Shown: positions 51,843 through 60,107 of the stretch, in pieces | Numbering within the stretch: position 1 is the first letter of the stretch | How the letters are laid out: the number at the start of each line of letters is the position of its first letter | DNA from: WTJH01 sp049889695 | GTDB taxonomy: Bacteria; Bacteroidota; Bacteroidia; Flavobacteriales; Flavobacteriaceae | DNA: 64,000 nucleotides | Direction of reading: 5' to 3' | Assembly: GCA_049889695.1 (NCBI GenBank) | Contig: JBMHCX010000013.1 | Coordinates: 124,001-188,000 of the forward strand | Notes under the pieces: model-generated | What the model was told of the DNA's origin: nothing | The model's input: only the letters and a program-made list of their open reading frames with translations | The model's database searches: none | Translations under genes and position numbers: made by a program

Positions 51843-53608
51843 GAAAATTGTAGTAAACGAAACTGCCGGTAGAGCAAACCTCCGCTGATTAGAGCAAATC
51901 CCCAAAGAACAATTGCCCAAAGGGTTTGACCATATAGCCATTGGCCTGTGCCAAAAAGAAGTGCATAGGTAGCAAAAATACCCAAAAACATACACCAAAT
52001 AGACCGCGCTAAATCGCTCTCTTGCTCGGCAAGGTCGACGGAAGGTTCTTGAGTGGCCATAAACGAACGCCAACTGCGACTCGAAGGCCGTACCCGCTTA
52101 TAGAAACTAATTAAGACCTGATCGGACTCTGGTGCGGTCATAAGCGTTACCACTATCCACACGTAAGTGGTTGAACCTACACCAATCAGCATTTTAAGCC
52201 AAGCTTCCAGCTGTGTTCCGAATCCTATCTCCAACACCAAGGCAATGATAAAAGAGGACAACATCGCTGCAATTTCGCTCCAAACATTGATGCGTACCCA
52301 AAACCAACGCAAGAGAAATAATAAACCCGTTCCTGCTCCAATTTGCAATAAAATTTGAAAAGCTTGTAGGGCAGATTCAAGTTGTAGTGCTAATAAACAA
52401 GAAAGCAGCGCTAAAAAAAAGATACACAGTCGACTGATAAAGATCAATTCTCGCTGAGAGGCATCGGGTCTATAAAAACGCTGATAACAATCATGAATAA
52501 GGTAGGAAGCTCCCCAATTGAGATGAGTAGAAAGCGTAGACATAAATGCCGCCATCAGTGCTGCGAGCATCAGTCCAAATAAACCCTCTGGTAAAAACGT
52601 TAACATGGCCGGAAATGCTAAATCATGATTGAGTGTAGCAGCATCGAGTTGTGGAAAAGCTGCTTGCAAATCGCTCAGTTCTGGAAAAAGAACAAGCGAA
52701 GCGAGAGCAATCAGGATCCAGGGCCAAGGGCGTAGAGCATAATGCATTAGATTGAAGGCTAAGGTAGCCCATAGGGCGTGTTTTTCTGTTTTTGCGGACA
52801 ACATCCGCTGAGCAATATAGCCTCCTCCACCGGGCTCAGCACCAGGATACCAAACACTCCACCATTGAACCGCAAGCGGTAAAATAATCAGTCCAACCCA
52901 TGCTTCGCTATCATCCCAAGCCGGAAGCCACGACTTTCGTTCTTGCACATTGGGCGCCTCTAGAAGCTGTGAAAGACCTCCGATTTCAGGCAGGTCTATC
53001 AGATATACAGCAGCGGCGATAGTGGCCACCATCGCTAAGAAAAATTGAAAAAAATCAATTATGATTACTCCTCTCAGTCCGCCAACTAAGCTATAAACTA
53101 AAGTAATGCCCGCTCCGATGAACAAGGCCTCTTGGGCATAGCCGGGCCAAAGGATAGCAAATATCTTAAGTGCTGCCAAGCAAACACTCGCCATAATCAT
53201 AACATTGAAAAACAACCCTAAGTAAACAGCTCGGAAGCCCCTTAGAATTGCAGCTCCTCGACCACCGTAGCGCAATTCATAAAAGGAAAGGTCGGTGAAA
53301 ACCCCTGAACGGCGCCAAAGTTTGGCATAGATAAAAACCGTACACATCCCTGTGATTAGAAAACACCACCATAACCAATTTCCAGAAACTCCTTTTTCTC
53401 GAACCAATTGAGTTACCAAATTAGGGGTGTCTGCAGAAAATGTAGTCGCTACCATACTCACCCCTAAAAGCCACCAAGGCACTTTTCGGCCCGACAGAAA
53501 AAAATCTTGTATGGAGCCTCCGGAATTACGAGAAAACCACCATCCCATCAATAGGGTAACAACAAAATAAACGACAATTACGCCAAAGTCTAGAGCGGGA
53601 AGGTTCAT
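51839..53608 (-). CDS. sodium:solute symporter (SSS family)
   Basis: A 589-residue polytopic transporter with roughly 13-14 hydrophobic segments. The SSS core is visible in YFVVTLLMGWWFSRNSGGSIQDFFLSGRKVPWWLLGVSMVATTFSADTP and GLFGLMLAALMAAFMSTLSTHLNWGASYLIHD. The frame is open from 53704, but MNLPALDFGVIVVYF at 53608 is the family start. Substrate is unknown; sugars, amino acids or pantothenate-like molecules are common in the family. Confidence 0.9.
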   Translation of the reverse strand: MNLPALDFGVIVVYFVVTLLMGWWFSRNSGGSIQDFFLSGRKVPWWLLGVSMVATTFSADTPNLVTQLVREKGVSGNWLWWCFLITGMCTVFIYAKLWRRSGVFTDLSFYELRYGGRGAAILRGFRAVYLGLFFNVMIMASVCLAALKIFAILWPGYAQEALFIGAGITLVYSLVGGLRGVIIIDFFQFFLAMVATIAAAVYLIDLPEIGGLSQLLEAPNVQERKSWLPAWDDSEAWVGLIILPLAVQWWSVWYPGAEPGGGGYIAQRMLSAKTEKHALWATLAFNLMHYALRPWPWILIALASLVLFPELSDLQAAFPQLDAATLNHDLAFPAMLTFLPEGLFGLMLAALMAAFMSTLSTHLNWGASYLIHDCYQRFYRPDASQRELIFISRLCIFFLALLSCLLALQLESALQAFQILLQIGAGTGLLFLLRWFWVRINVWSEIAAMLSSFIIALVLEIGFGTQLEAWLKMLIGVGSTTYVWIVVTLMTAPESDQVLISFYKRVRPSSRSWRSFMATQEPSVDLAEQESDLARSIWCMFLGIFATYALLFGTGQWLYGQTLWAIVLWGFALISGGLLYRQFRLLQFS

Positions 53609-53737
53609 AGGGAAATCATTAATACTTCTTAAATGTATTATAAAATTCCAGAAAGCCAAGCAGCCGTGTTGGATATGGACATCTTCTGCGCTATTTTTGA
53701 ACATATGATTCTTTGCGACATCAGCTATACGTGTTTT

Positions 53738-54385
53738 ATGAAGCGAGTTCTTTTAGGAGTTCTGCTCGGAGGATTGATCCCCCTCTCGATGCATGCACAA
53801 GAAAAGAAGCCTCAACCCATCAAAAACCTGATGAAGCCCAAAGATCAAGGGTACCCCCTATTAACAAAAGAACCCGACAATGCTTTCCTAAAGAAAATGG
53901 GGAACGATAAGACCTACACATTCGATCGCGAAAAAACGCCTGGAAAATCGCTCGATATGCAGCCTGATGAAAAGTTTTTGGATCCTGCCGATGACTACCT
54001 TCGAAAATTAAAGAACCCTAAAGAGCGCGAAAAAAACGCCCCTAATTTCAAAGAAGATCAATATTTAGGCGATTTACGCAGTGAAGGGAAATTCGTACAA
54101 ATTGTTTTGAGAGACCATGAGCATCCCGATGGAGACCTCATACAAGTGTTGGTCAACGATGTGGTAGTTCACCCAACAATATTGCTCGAATCCCAGTTTA
54201 AGGTGGTTAAATTAGACTTGGATCCCGGTTTTAATAAAATAGATTTTCTAGCCTTAAATCAAGGAGAATCTGGTCCCAACACTGCAGAGGTCCGCGTATT
54301 TGAAGACGATGGCACCTTAGTAGCAGCCAAACGATGGAACCTCGCTACTGGGGTAAAAGCCACCTATATAGTGGTGAAAGAATAG
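53738..54385 (+). CDS. secreted protein of unknown function
   Basis: A 215-residue exported protein. Start ATG at 53738 gives a clear signal peptide (KRVLLGVLLGGLIPLSMHAQ), while the open frame back to 53633 lies in the promoter zone of the divergent symporter. A charged, Lys/Asp/Pro-rich segment (about 22-110) is followed by a beta-rich domain (VQIVLRDHEHPDGDLIQVLVND ... ATYIVVKE), similar in pattern to secreted proteins found in many Flavobacteriia. No function is known. Confidence 0.8.
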   Translation: MKRVLLGVLLGGLIPLSMHAQEKKPQPIKNLMKPKDQGYPLLTKEPDNAFLKKMGNDKTYTFDREKTPGKSLDMQPDEKFLDPADDYLRKLKNPKEREKNAPNFKEDQYLGDLRSEGKFVQIVLRDHEHPDGDLIQVLVNDVVVHPTILLESQFKVVKLDLDPGFNKIDFLALNQGESGPNTAEVRVFEDDGTLVAAKRWNLATGVKATYIVVKE

Positions 54386-54556
54386 TTATTTTTTGATCCA
54401 TAAGCGATAGCCTATCCAACTGAAAAAGCCGGCCATAAGTGCATACGGCCAATCGATAAAGCTCAGCATACGATACATAAATATCGTTTCGCCAATCGCT
54501 CCTAAGGCCAACATCCATAATAGGACAGCTACTAATTTCCGCAGTTTAGTTTTCAT
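54386..54556 (-). CDS. 56-residue membrane protein
   Basis: A short frame of 56 codons: basic start KTKLRKLVAVLLWMLALGAIG then ETIFMYRMLSFIDWPYALMAGFFSWIGYRLWIKK. Two hydrophobic helices (about 9-25 and 33-50). The start overlaps the upstream small membrane gene by 11 nt, so it is the third gene of that operon. No family recognised; the stop is immediately adjacent to the convergent secreted-protein gene. Confidence 0.6.
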   Translation of the reverse strand: MKTKLRKLVAVLLWMLALGAIGETIFMYRMLSFIDWPYALMAGFFSWIGYRLWIKK

Positions 54557-54761
54557 AGGTCTGCTGATCGTCGGAAGAATCCTCTGCTTCTACCGCTGGA
54601 ATAAAATACATGACAATGACTCCGATAATTCCGAAGAGAAAACCCAAGGAAAAACCCAATAAACGCGATCGCCCCTTTTTTTCGGAAATATAATTTCCCC
54701 ATGCCCCCATCAGAACACCGACCGCCAAGGACATATAGAGTGTAGTATCGTCTATCTGCAT
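54546..54761 (-). CDS. 71-residue small membrane protein
   Basis: A 71-residue protein with two hydrophobic helices (about 8-24 and 38-56: LLGFSLGFLFGIIGVIVMYFIP) and an acidic tail (EAEDSSDDQQTYEN). The glycine-rich GFSLGFLFGIIG resembles many uncharacterised small Bacteroidota membrane proteins. Its ATG overlaps the Aba4-like stop by one base (ATTA), so it is translated directly after it. Confidence 0.75.
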   Translation of the reverse strand: MQIDDTTLYMSLAVGVLMGAWGNYISEKKGRSRLLGFSLGFLFGIIGVIVMYFIPAVEAEDSSDDQQTYEN

Positions 54762-55189
54762 TATTTCTTAAGGTTTTGAATAACAATGATGATGGAATAC
54801 ACCAATACGCCTGTTGGTCCTAGCATAAAAGTACACAACAAAGCGGGAAGAACCCAAAGAGAATGTTTTCCTCGCTGCTGCTGATCTTTGACCATCCAAG
54901 TACCCATCCAGAAGTCAAACCCCAGATAATGAATCCAACCGGCTGCAGCTGAAGCGGGTGTGGCCTCCAAAAAAAGTTGTAAGATCCCATTCAGCGAAGT
55001 GAAATCGGCTTCTGTTATTGGTTTAGATTGACTCAAAAAGTAGAGGTAAAACAGACTCAGAACCAAAGGAACATAGGGATAATTGATTAAATTCTGTGTG
55101 AGCTTATGTCTGGGAAAGACCAACAAACAAAACCAACAACCGAAGATTACGGTATTGCAAAAATTAAAGAGCGATTCTATCATCTGCAT
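54761..55189 (-). CDS. Aba4-like (DUF4281) membrane protein
   Basis: A 142-residue polytopic membrane protein with four hydrophobic helices. The conserved DUF4281/ABA4 segment is LQLFLEATPASAAAGWIHYLGFDFWMGTWMVKD, with ALLCTFMLGPTGVLVY after it. In plants ABA4 takes part in neoxanthin formation; the bacterial role is unknown. It heads a three-gene run of membrane proteins with overlapping starts and stops. No carotenoid gene is adjacent in this window. Confidence 0.85.
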   Translation of the reverse strand: MQMIESLFNFCNTVIFGCWFCLLVFPRHKLTQNLINYPYVPLVLSLFYLYFLSQSKPITEADFTSLNGILQLFLEATPASAAAGWIHYLGFDFWMGTWMVKDQQQRGKHSLWVLPALLCTFMLGPTGVLVYSIIIVIQNLKK

Positions 55190-55272
55190 AAAGATATAAA
55201 TCTCTTTTTAGACCTAAATATTGAAGGCTGAAATAGGCTTCCTCCCATGGATTTGCTATCTTGGAAGGGGTA

Positions 55273-55722
55273 ATGATGTTGTTTAAAAACATACAGGGAG
55301 AACGGGTGGATCCGGTGAAACACACGGCTAAAATACTTCATTCACACCCCTATGCCGAAATTCATATTGGATCTGACTCTCAAAACATCGGGAAAAAAAC
55401 CAAGTATACTACCGTTATTGCTTACCGTCTAGGTGGAAGAGGAGTCCATTATATTCTCAGTAAATCTCAGGTCGATGTAATTCGAGATATGTGGACACGC
55501 CTGTGGAAGGAGGCCGAACTCAGTATTGATGTAGCTGAATGGCTCACCCAACAAATCAGTGTTAAAATCGAAATCGATATGGACTACAATAGTGATGATT
55601 CATTTAAATCGCACAAACTGATTTCTGCGACCAAGGGCTGGGCAAATTCCTTGGGGTATAAAGTCAATATAAAACCACATAACCAAATCGCAACGCGAGC
55701 AGCTGACTATCATTGTAAATAA
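55273..55722 (+). CDS. YkuK/DUF458-like ribonuclease H-fold protein
   Basis: A 149-residue protein. The IHIGSDSQNIGKKTKYTTVIAYR segment matches the conserved GSDSQ motif of DUF458/YkuK, an RNase H-like fold, and the second half (VKIEIDMDYNSDDSFKSHKLISATKGWANSLGYKV) fits the family. Start at the ATG at 55273 (MMLFKNIQGERVDP) is preferred to the TTG-initiated frame at 55261. The dehydrogenase gene follows after 2 nt. The role is not known. Confidence 0.82.
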   Translation: MMLFKNIQGERVDPVKHTAKILHSHPYAEIHIGSDSQNIGKKTKYTTVIAYRLGGRGVHYILSKSQVDVIRDMWTRLWKEAELSIDVAEWLTQQISVKIEIDMDYNSDDSFKSHKLISATKGWANSLGYKVNIKPHNQIATRAADYHCK

Positions 55723-55724
55723 AT

Positions 55725-56654
55725 ATGCACATACTTGTATTAGCCCCCGACAGCTATTATCGCAATTGGAAAAATGCCTTTCAACGTTTTGGCCAAAAAC
55801 ATCAGTTATATTTTTGCTTAGAAGATGCATTAGCCGTAGCCGACAAGATAGAAATCCTTCTCTTGTGGAAACAACAACCCGGGGAACTCCATCATTTTCC
55901 CAATCTGAAGGCCTACTATTCTATGGGGGCTGGAGTAGATCATATTCTCGCCGATCCTAGTCGCTCGCCGCACCTGCCCATCTGTAGAGTCATAGATCCT
56001 TATATGGCGGACGATATGGGAAATTTTTTAGTCATGGCGGTGCTAAATTATCATCGGAGATTTTATGAAGTTTTAGACAATCAACAACACAAAAAATGGG
56101 ACAATGTCCAAATCAAAAATATTCCTGTAAAAATTGGAATTATGGGACTCGGACATCTGGGGCAAGCCATCGCTAAAAAGCTTCAAGACTTATCGTTCGA
56201 TGTCTATGGCCTCTCCCAATCCTCCAAACCAGAATTGTCCTTTCCCACCTTTGGGATAGATGCTTTGGAAAGCTTTCTTCAGCAAGTCAATACTATTATT
56301 GTTTTACTCCCAGCTACGCCCCAAACTCATCACTTAATAAACGAAGCATTTATTGAAAAATGTACCCCAGGAACCTATATCATTAATGTTGCACGTGGAT
56401 CATTAGTGGATATCGATGCACTGACTGATGCTGTAGATCGAGAACAGCTAAGCGGTGCCCTTTTGGACGTGTTTCCACAAGAACCACTGAGCCATAACAG
56501 TCCGTTATGGGAACATCCTAAAATTCAAGTAACTCCCCACCTCGCTAGTATTACAGCCCCTGAAACGGCAGCTGCACAAATCTTTGAGAATCTCGATGAT
56601 TTTGAAAACGGAAAACCCTTAATACATCAGATAAATCTTGCAAAAGGCTACTAA
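55725..56654 (+). CDS. D-2-hydroxyacid dehydrogenase (GhrA-like)
   Basis: A 309-residue D-isomer 2-hydroxyacid dehydrogenase. NAD-binding loop IGIMGLGHLGQAIAKKLQD (about residue 140), catalytic Arg in NVARGSLVDIDAL, Glu in DVFPQEPL and His in VTPHLASITAPETAA. The pattern and length fit GhrA-type glyoxylate/hydroxypyruvate reductases. It follows the YkuK-like gene by 2 nt and overlaps the convergent DUF1611 gene by 4 nt. Confidence 0.92.
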   Translation: MHILVLAPDSYYRNWKNAFQRFGQKHQLYFCLEDALAVADKIEILLLWKQQPGELHHFPNLKAYYSMGAGVDHILADPSRSPHLPICRVIDPYMADDMGNFLVMAVLNYHRRFYEVLDNQQHKKWDNVQIKNIPVKIGIMGLGHLGQAIAKKLQDLSFDVYGLSQSSKPELSFPTFGIDALESFLQQVNTIIVLLPATPQTHHLINEAFIEKCTPGTYIINVARGSLVDIDALTDAVDREQLSGALLDVFPQEPLSHNSPLWEHPKIQVTPHLASITAPETAAAQIFENLDDFENGKPLIHQINLAKGY

Positions 56655-57682
56655 ATACCCAAGGCTTCTAATAAGGGCTGGGTGCTGTAACGGACGGGGT
56701 CTGTTGTGGGAAGACCAGTCTCAGCTGAAATTTGCTGGATTTTTTCAAGAGCTGCTTCCGCTGTCAATTGAGAGGTATTCAACGCGATCCCGACAACTTT
56801 AGCAGCCGGAAAGTTGCCTGCTGCCGAAGCGACGATTTCATTCAGCTGAATAATCTTCTGCACCGGGGGAATCTCATACGCTGGAAGATTCCGCAAGTGT
56901 GTATGATGGGCAGGAATACATAAAATCATATGGGTAGGACAGCTTCCCCGCATCAATGGAAGAGTAGCGGTACTGCCGGGATGCAAAAGGGATCCTTGAC
57001 CTTCAATTAAAATCCAATCGCTTTCTTGCGCTGCTAAAACAGCTTCTTCTACCGATCCGCAGGCATGGTCTACCTTGTAGGCATCTAATGGAATTCCAGC
57101 GCCTGTCAGGGTGATTCCTATTTGCCCTGTCGCCACAAAACTCACTTGTTTCTCTTCTTCCAAAAGTGCTTTATAGACCTCTAAGGCAGTCGTCATTTTT
57201 CCAGAAGCCATATCTGTTCCTACAAAAAGTACTCTATTGTTCTGAAGGTTTTTTGCCTTCCCAGAGGCGATGGGTGGAGTGCTTTGTGGGACTCTAACAT
57301 CCCAAATCCATTGGTTAGCGGACAATTGATCTTCATACTGGGAGCACAATAAGTCGTGTAAGCCATTTACGATAGAGTAGCCCATTGCTATAGCAGCTTG
57401 TATCATCTTATGCCAACTTTCAGGAATCTTTCCACCTGAAGGAGCAATGCCCAAGATCAGTACCTCTCCTCCCTTTGAACGCCCTTCTTCTAAGGACTCC
57501 AGTATAGGGATCGTTGTAGGATAGCCTAAAATGGATGATAAATCCTCCTCTTTTTCTTGTGCATCAATAACCCCAACAATAGGATTCTTGCTGTAACGCA
57601 AAACTCCGTGTCCCATTTTTCCAAAATCGCTTCGGAGGTGGCCCTCCATATACACGACTATTTTCTGATTAGGTTTAAGCAT
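56651..57682 (-). CDS. dgcN: DUF1611 protein, DgcN-like
   Basis: A 343-residue DUF1611 protein: a Rossmann-like N-terminal part (IVVYMEGHLRSDFGKMGHGVLRYSKNPIVGVID) and a P-loop-like domain with VLFVGTDMASGKMTTALEVYKAL, then EGQGSLLHPGSTATLPLMRGSCPTHMILC. In marine bacteria DgcN (DUF1611) has been described as an N-acetyltransferase for D-glutamate that works with the enolase-superfamily DgcA. The gene encoding such an enzyme is directly upstream here (8-nt overlap). The assignment is by family and pairing, not by active-site proof. Confidence 0.8.
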   Translation of the reverse strand: MLKPNQKIVVYMEGHLRSDFGKMGHGVLRYSKNPIVGVIDAQEKEEDLSSILGYPTTIPILESLEEGRSKGGEVLILGIAPSGGKIPESWHKMIQAAIAMGYSIVNGLHDLLCSQYEDQLSANQWIWDVRVPQSTPPIASGKAKNLQNNRVLFVGTDMASGKMTTALEVYKALLEEEKQVSFVATGQIGITLTGAGIPLDAYKVDHACGSVEEAVLAAQESDWILIEGQGSLLHPGSTATLPLMRGSCPTHMILCIPAHHTHLRNLPAYEIPPVQKIIQLNEIVASAAGNFPAAKVVGIALNTSQLTAEAALEKIQQISAETGLPTTDPVRYSTQPLLEALGI

Positions 57683-58721
57683 AAAAAGTTGGTTTTAAAG
57701 AAGTTCCTAGGCCTGGATTATCACTCACTTGTGTAATCCCGTTTTCGAGCAGCAAGCCCGTAGCAGGGTCAGGATTTAAGTTGTAATGGGCATCTAAGTC
57801 TACACAGTCTAAATCCCCCGACAAGTGCGCAGCAGCACTGATGGCCACAGAAGATTCACCCATGCATCCGATCATGGTTTTTAACCCAAATGCTTGTGTA
57901 GTATGCTTTATTTTTAGAGCCTCTGTCGGACCTCCACACTTCATTAACTTGATGTTCACCCCATCTACCCAAGAAAACCACTGAGGAATATCCGCTGCCG
58001 TATGGCAAGATTCATCGACATAGATTGGGAGTGCCGCTTGCCGCTTGAGCTCCTTTAAGCCTTTTTCATTTCCTTTGGCGAGGGGTTGCTCTACATACTC
58101 CACCTGTCTGTCGGCCAGCCATGGAATCATGTCCAAGGCTTGCTCTACCGACCATCCGCCATTCGCATCTACACGAAGTGCCATCGAAGGGGAAATGTTT
58201 TGGATGACTGCTTGCATCATTGCTTTGTCTGCTTCTATTCCCAAGGGACTACCGAGTTTAACTTTTAAGGCGCGAAAAGAAAAATCACCTAATTTTTGTT
58301 TTAACTGTTGAGCTACCTGATCTGGCGGACATATACCAAGGGTAATTGAGGTAGGTGTAGAGGGTTTTGGCAACCCCCAAAGACGATAAAGTGGTAAGTT
58401 CGCCTGTTGTCCCCACCAATCCCATAAGGCCATATCAATTGCTGCATATACGGTCCTAGGAATCTCAAGCGCTACACCTATAGCATAGGCTTGCTGTGGA
58501 ATTAACGTATCTGTATGGGAAAAAAATCGATCGATTTGGCTGCGAATATAGTCGGGGCTTAACTCCGGTTGGTCGGAAGTTGGAGCGACTTCTCCCCAAG
58601 CAGTGATTCCATCTCTTTGAAGTGCCAAAAAAATATTGTGTGATTTTTGTCGAACCCCACGACTGATCGCCAAGGGAATTTTTTTTGACAGAGCGACCTG
58701 ATAACACCTATAATCCCACAT
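57675..58721 (-). CDS. dgcA: enolase-superfamily dipeptide epimerase/DgcA-like racemase
   Basis: A 348-residue MLE/dipeptide-epimerase-type enzyme. N-terminal capping domain (about 1-115) and a barrel with the KVKLGSPL lysine, ALRVDANGGWSVEQALDM (metal Asp), YVEQPLAKGNEKGL (metal Glu), YVDESCHTAADI (metal Asp) and the second catalytic Lys in VNIKLMKCGG. These residues fit L-Ala-D/L-Glu epimerase-like chemistry. Next to the DUF1611 gene it could be DgcA, which racemises N-acetyl-D-glutamate. A cell-wall dipeptide epimerase is the alternative. Confidence 0.82.
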   Translation of the reverse strand: MWDYRCYQVALSKKIPLAISRGVRQKSHNIFLALQRDGITAWGEVAPTSDQPELSPDYIRSQIDRFFSHTDTLIPQQAYAIGVALEIPRTVYAAIDMALWDWWGQQANLPLYRLWGLPKPSTPTSITLGICPPDQVAQQLKQKLGDFSFRALKVKLGSPLGIEADKAMMQAVIQNISPSMALRVDANGGWSVEQALDMIPWLADRQVEYVEQPLAKGNEKGLKELKRQAALPIYVDESCHTAADIPQWFSWVDGVNIKLMKCGGPTEALKIKHTTQAFGLKTMIGCMGESSVAISAAAHLSGDLDCVDLDAHYNLNPDPATGLLLENGITQVSDNPGLGTSLKPTFYA

Positions 58722-58792
58722 AATTTAAAGATACATAAATTAATATTTTCCCGTGGGATATTGGATCTACTTTGCAGGCAAAAAGGGAACGA

Positions 58793-59821
58793 TTATTCGT
58801 TCGAAATAATTTTCATATTCCGAATACAAACAGAGAAAGACGCATCATTAGGAACGTCGTATTTCGTGAAGATAAGGGTAAATTCTTCTACTTGAGGGAT
58901 CGGGATAATGGCCTCTTCAAATTCTGTAACAGTATTGGAGGTTTCTTCCCATATAGGGGGCAGATCCGAAGCATTTATACTTAGTGTTGTCGATGGAAAA
59001 ATAGACACCGAAAGTTTTTTTGATGTTTCATCTGTCGTAGCAGACCTGTATTCGAATTTATATTCAAAGACCAAGCTTTTTTCTGAACGAGTAAAACCAC
59101 TAAATGACTTAGAGATGTAAGAATCTCCTTCCAGCGTGAAGAAGGCCAGCATGCTGTCCGGACAACTGGAATACATATGATTGGAAGGGGGCACCCATAA
59201 GCTCGCATTGCCAGTGGCCGTGTCTTCTAATTTCCAGGAACTACTAGAGGTTGCTGTAGTGACCTGATTACCCCAATTTTCGCCATATTCAAATTTGACA
59301 AAATCACGTTTGGTATTGACATCAAAGTTCGTTCTGTTAGAAACACCGTGGCGAACCGTAAAACGTCCAAAAGGATAGAAACCAACCTTTACACTGATGG
59401 GAGAAACGGGGTCGTCCGCTCTCCCTCTTAAAGTGAGGTGTGGAATATTGTTAATCGTATCGAGCGTAGCAGAAACAGCAGCAGCTGAAAGATTGTCGGG
59501 AGGAATTCTGTTGCCATCAAAATCAAGCGGGATTCCTCTTTCGAAAACCCACACCAGACTATCGTAGTTTTGAGCGGTAGAAATAAAGGTTATGGGAACG
59601 AATTCATTATCGCCAATCTGATTTTGATTTCGGATAACATTCTCTTGGGAGGAAATAAAGCTCGCCGTGAGCTCCCCTGAACGATCATTCTCGTTTCCAG
59701 TCGGCCCGATATACTCGTAGACTGGATCCGGGTCTGTTTCATCAGGTGTGGGTTCTGAGCAAGCCAATAGGCATAAACACAACGCACCCCACGTTAATTT
59801 GTTATTGTAATCCCCTCGCAT
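58793..59821 (-). CDS. lipoprotein with PKD-like N-terminal region (paralogue A)
   Basis: A 342-residue lipoprotein. Signal peptide with lipobox (LCLLAC, Cys about 21) and an acidic Asp/Pro-rich spacer. The motif YDSLVWVFERGIPLDFDG looks like the PKD-domain pattern WxFxGGxP. The C-terminal half (SYISKSFSGFTRSEKSLVFEYKFEYR ... FTLIFTKYDVPNDASFSVCI) is beta-rich, maybe jelly-roll-like. It shares this layout with the gene at 60108-61265. A TATTTTTG box at 59836-59829 is close to the ATG. Function unknown. Confidence 0.75.
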   Translation of the reverse strand: MRGDYNNKLTWGALCLCLLACSEPTPDETDPDPVYEYIGPTGNENDRSGELTASFISSQENVIRNQNQIGDNEFVPITFISTAQNYDSLVWVFERGIPLDFDGNRIPPDNLSAAAVSATLDTINNIPHLTLRGRADDPVSPISVKVGFYPFGRFTVRHGVSNRTNFDVNTKRDFVKFEYGENWGNQVTTATSSSSWKLEDTATGNASLWVPPSNHMYSSCPDSMLAFFTLEGDSYISKSFSGFTRSEKSLVFEYKFEYRSATTDETSKKLSVSIFPSTTLSINASDLPPIWEETSNTVTEFEEAIIPIPQVEEFTLIFTKYDVPNDASFSVCIRNMKIISNE

Positions 59822-59891
59822 AACACTACAAAAATAGCTAATACTTGTATATCAATGCTATCTGAAGTGGATTTAACACTATTTTTTGGGC

Positions 59892-59960
59892 AAAAAAAAA
59901 CCTTCAGGAAGTAGTCCCGAAGGTTCATAACCATAAACCAATTCATTCAATGAAGAATTG
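59892..59960 (-). ncRNA. candidate small RNA between two lipoprotein genes
   Basis: On the minus strand a compact unit of about 70 nt follows a near-ideal promoter (59966-59996). It opens with a hairpin at 59960-59939 (CAATTC/GAATTG, extended by TTC/GAA) and ends in an 11-bp terminator stem with one G-T pair (59925-59915 with 59909-59899, loop of 5) and nine T. It could instead be an attenuated leader of the downstream lipoprotein gene. A possible short frame crosses the terminator, but a separate -7 box (59836-59829) for that gene favours an independent RNA. Confidence 0.5.
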
Positions 59961-59965
59961 TCCTA

Positions 59966-59996
59966 CAAATCTATATGCTTTTGAAACATTATGCAA
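59966..59996 (-). promoter_or_regulatory. Bacteroidota promoter of the candidate small RNA
   Basis: TTG (59996-59994), exactly 20 nt, then TAGATTTG (59973-59966), a full match to the -33/-7 consensus. The predicted start falls at about 59960, the first base of the 5' hairpin. Confidence 0.68.
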
Positions 59997-60107
59997 GCAT
60001 AATAAATACTTTCACAAAATTTTAAGTGAATATTTGAGTTTAATTAGAAAAACAAGCGAAATGTGTGGCTTTTATTTTGTTTGGCTGAAAATCTTTAATT
60101 TTGTGTT

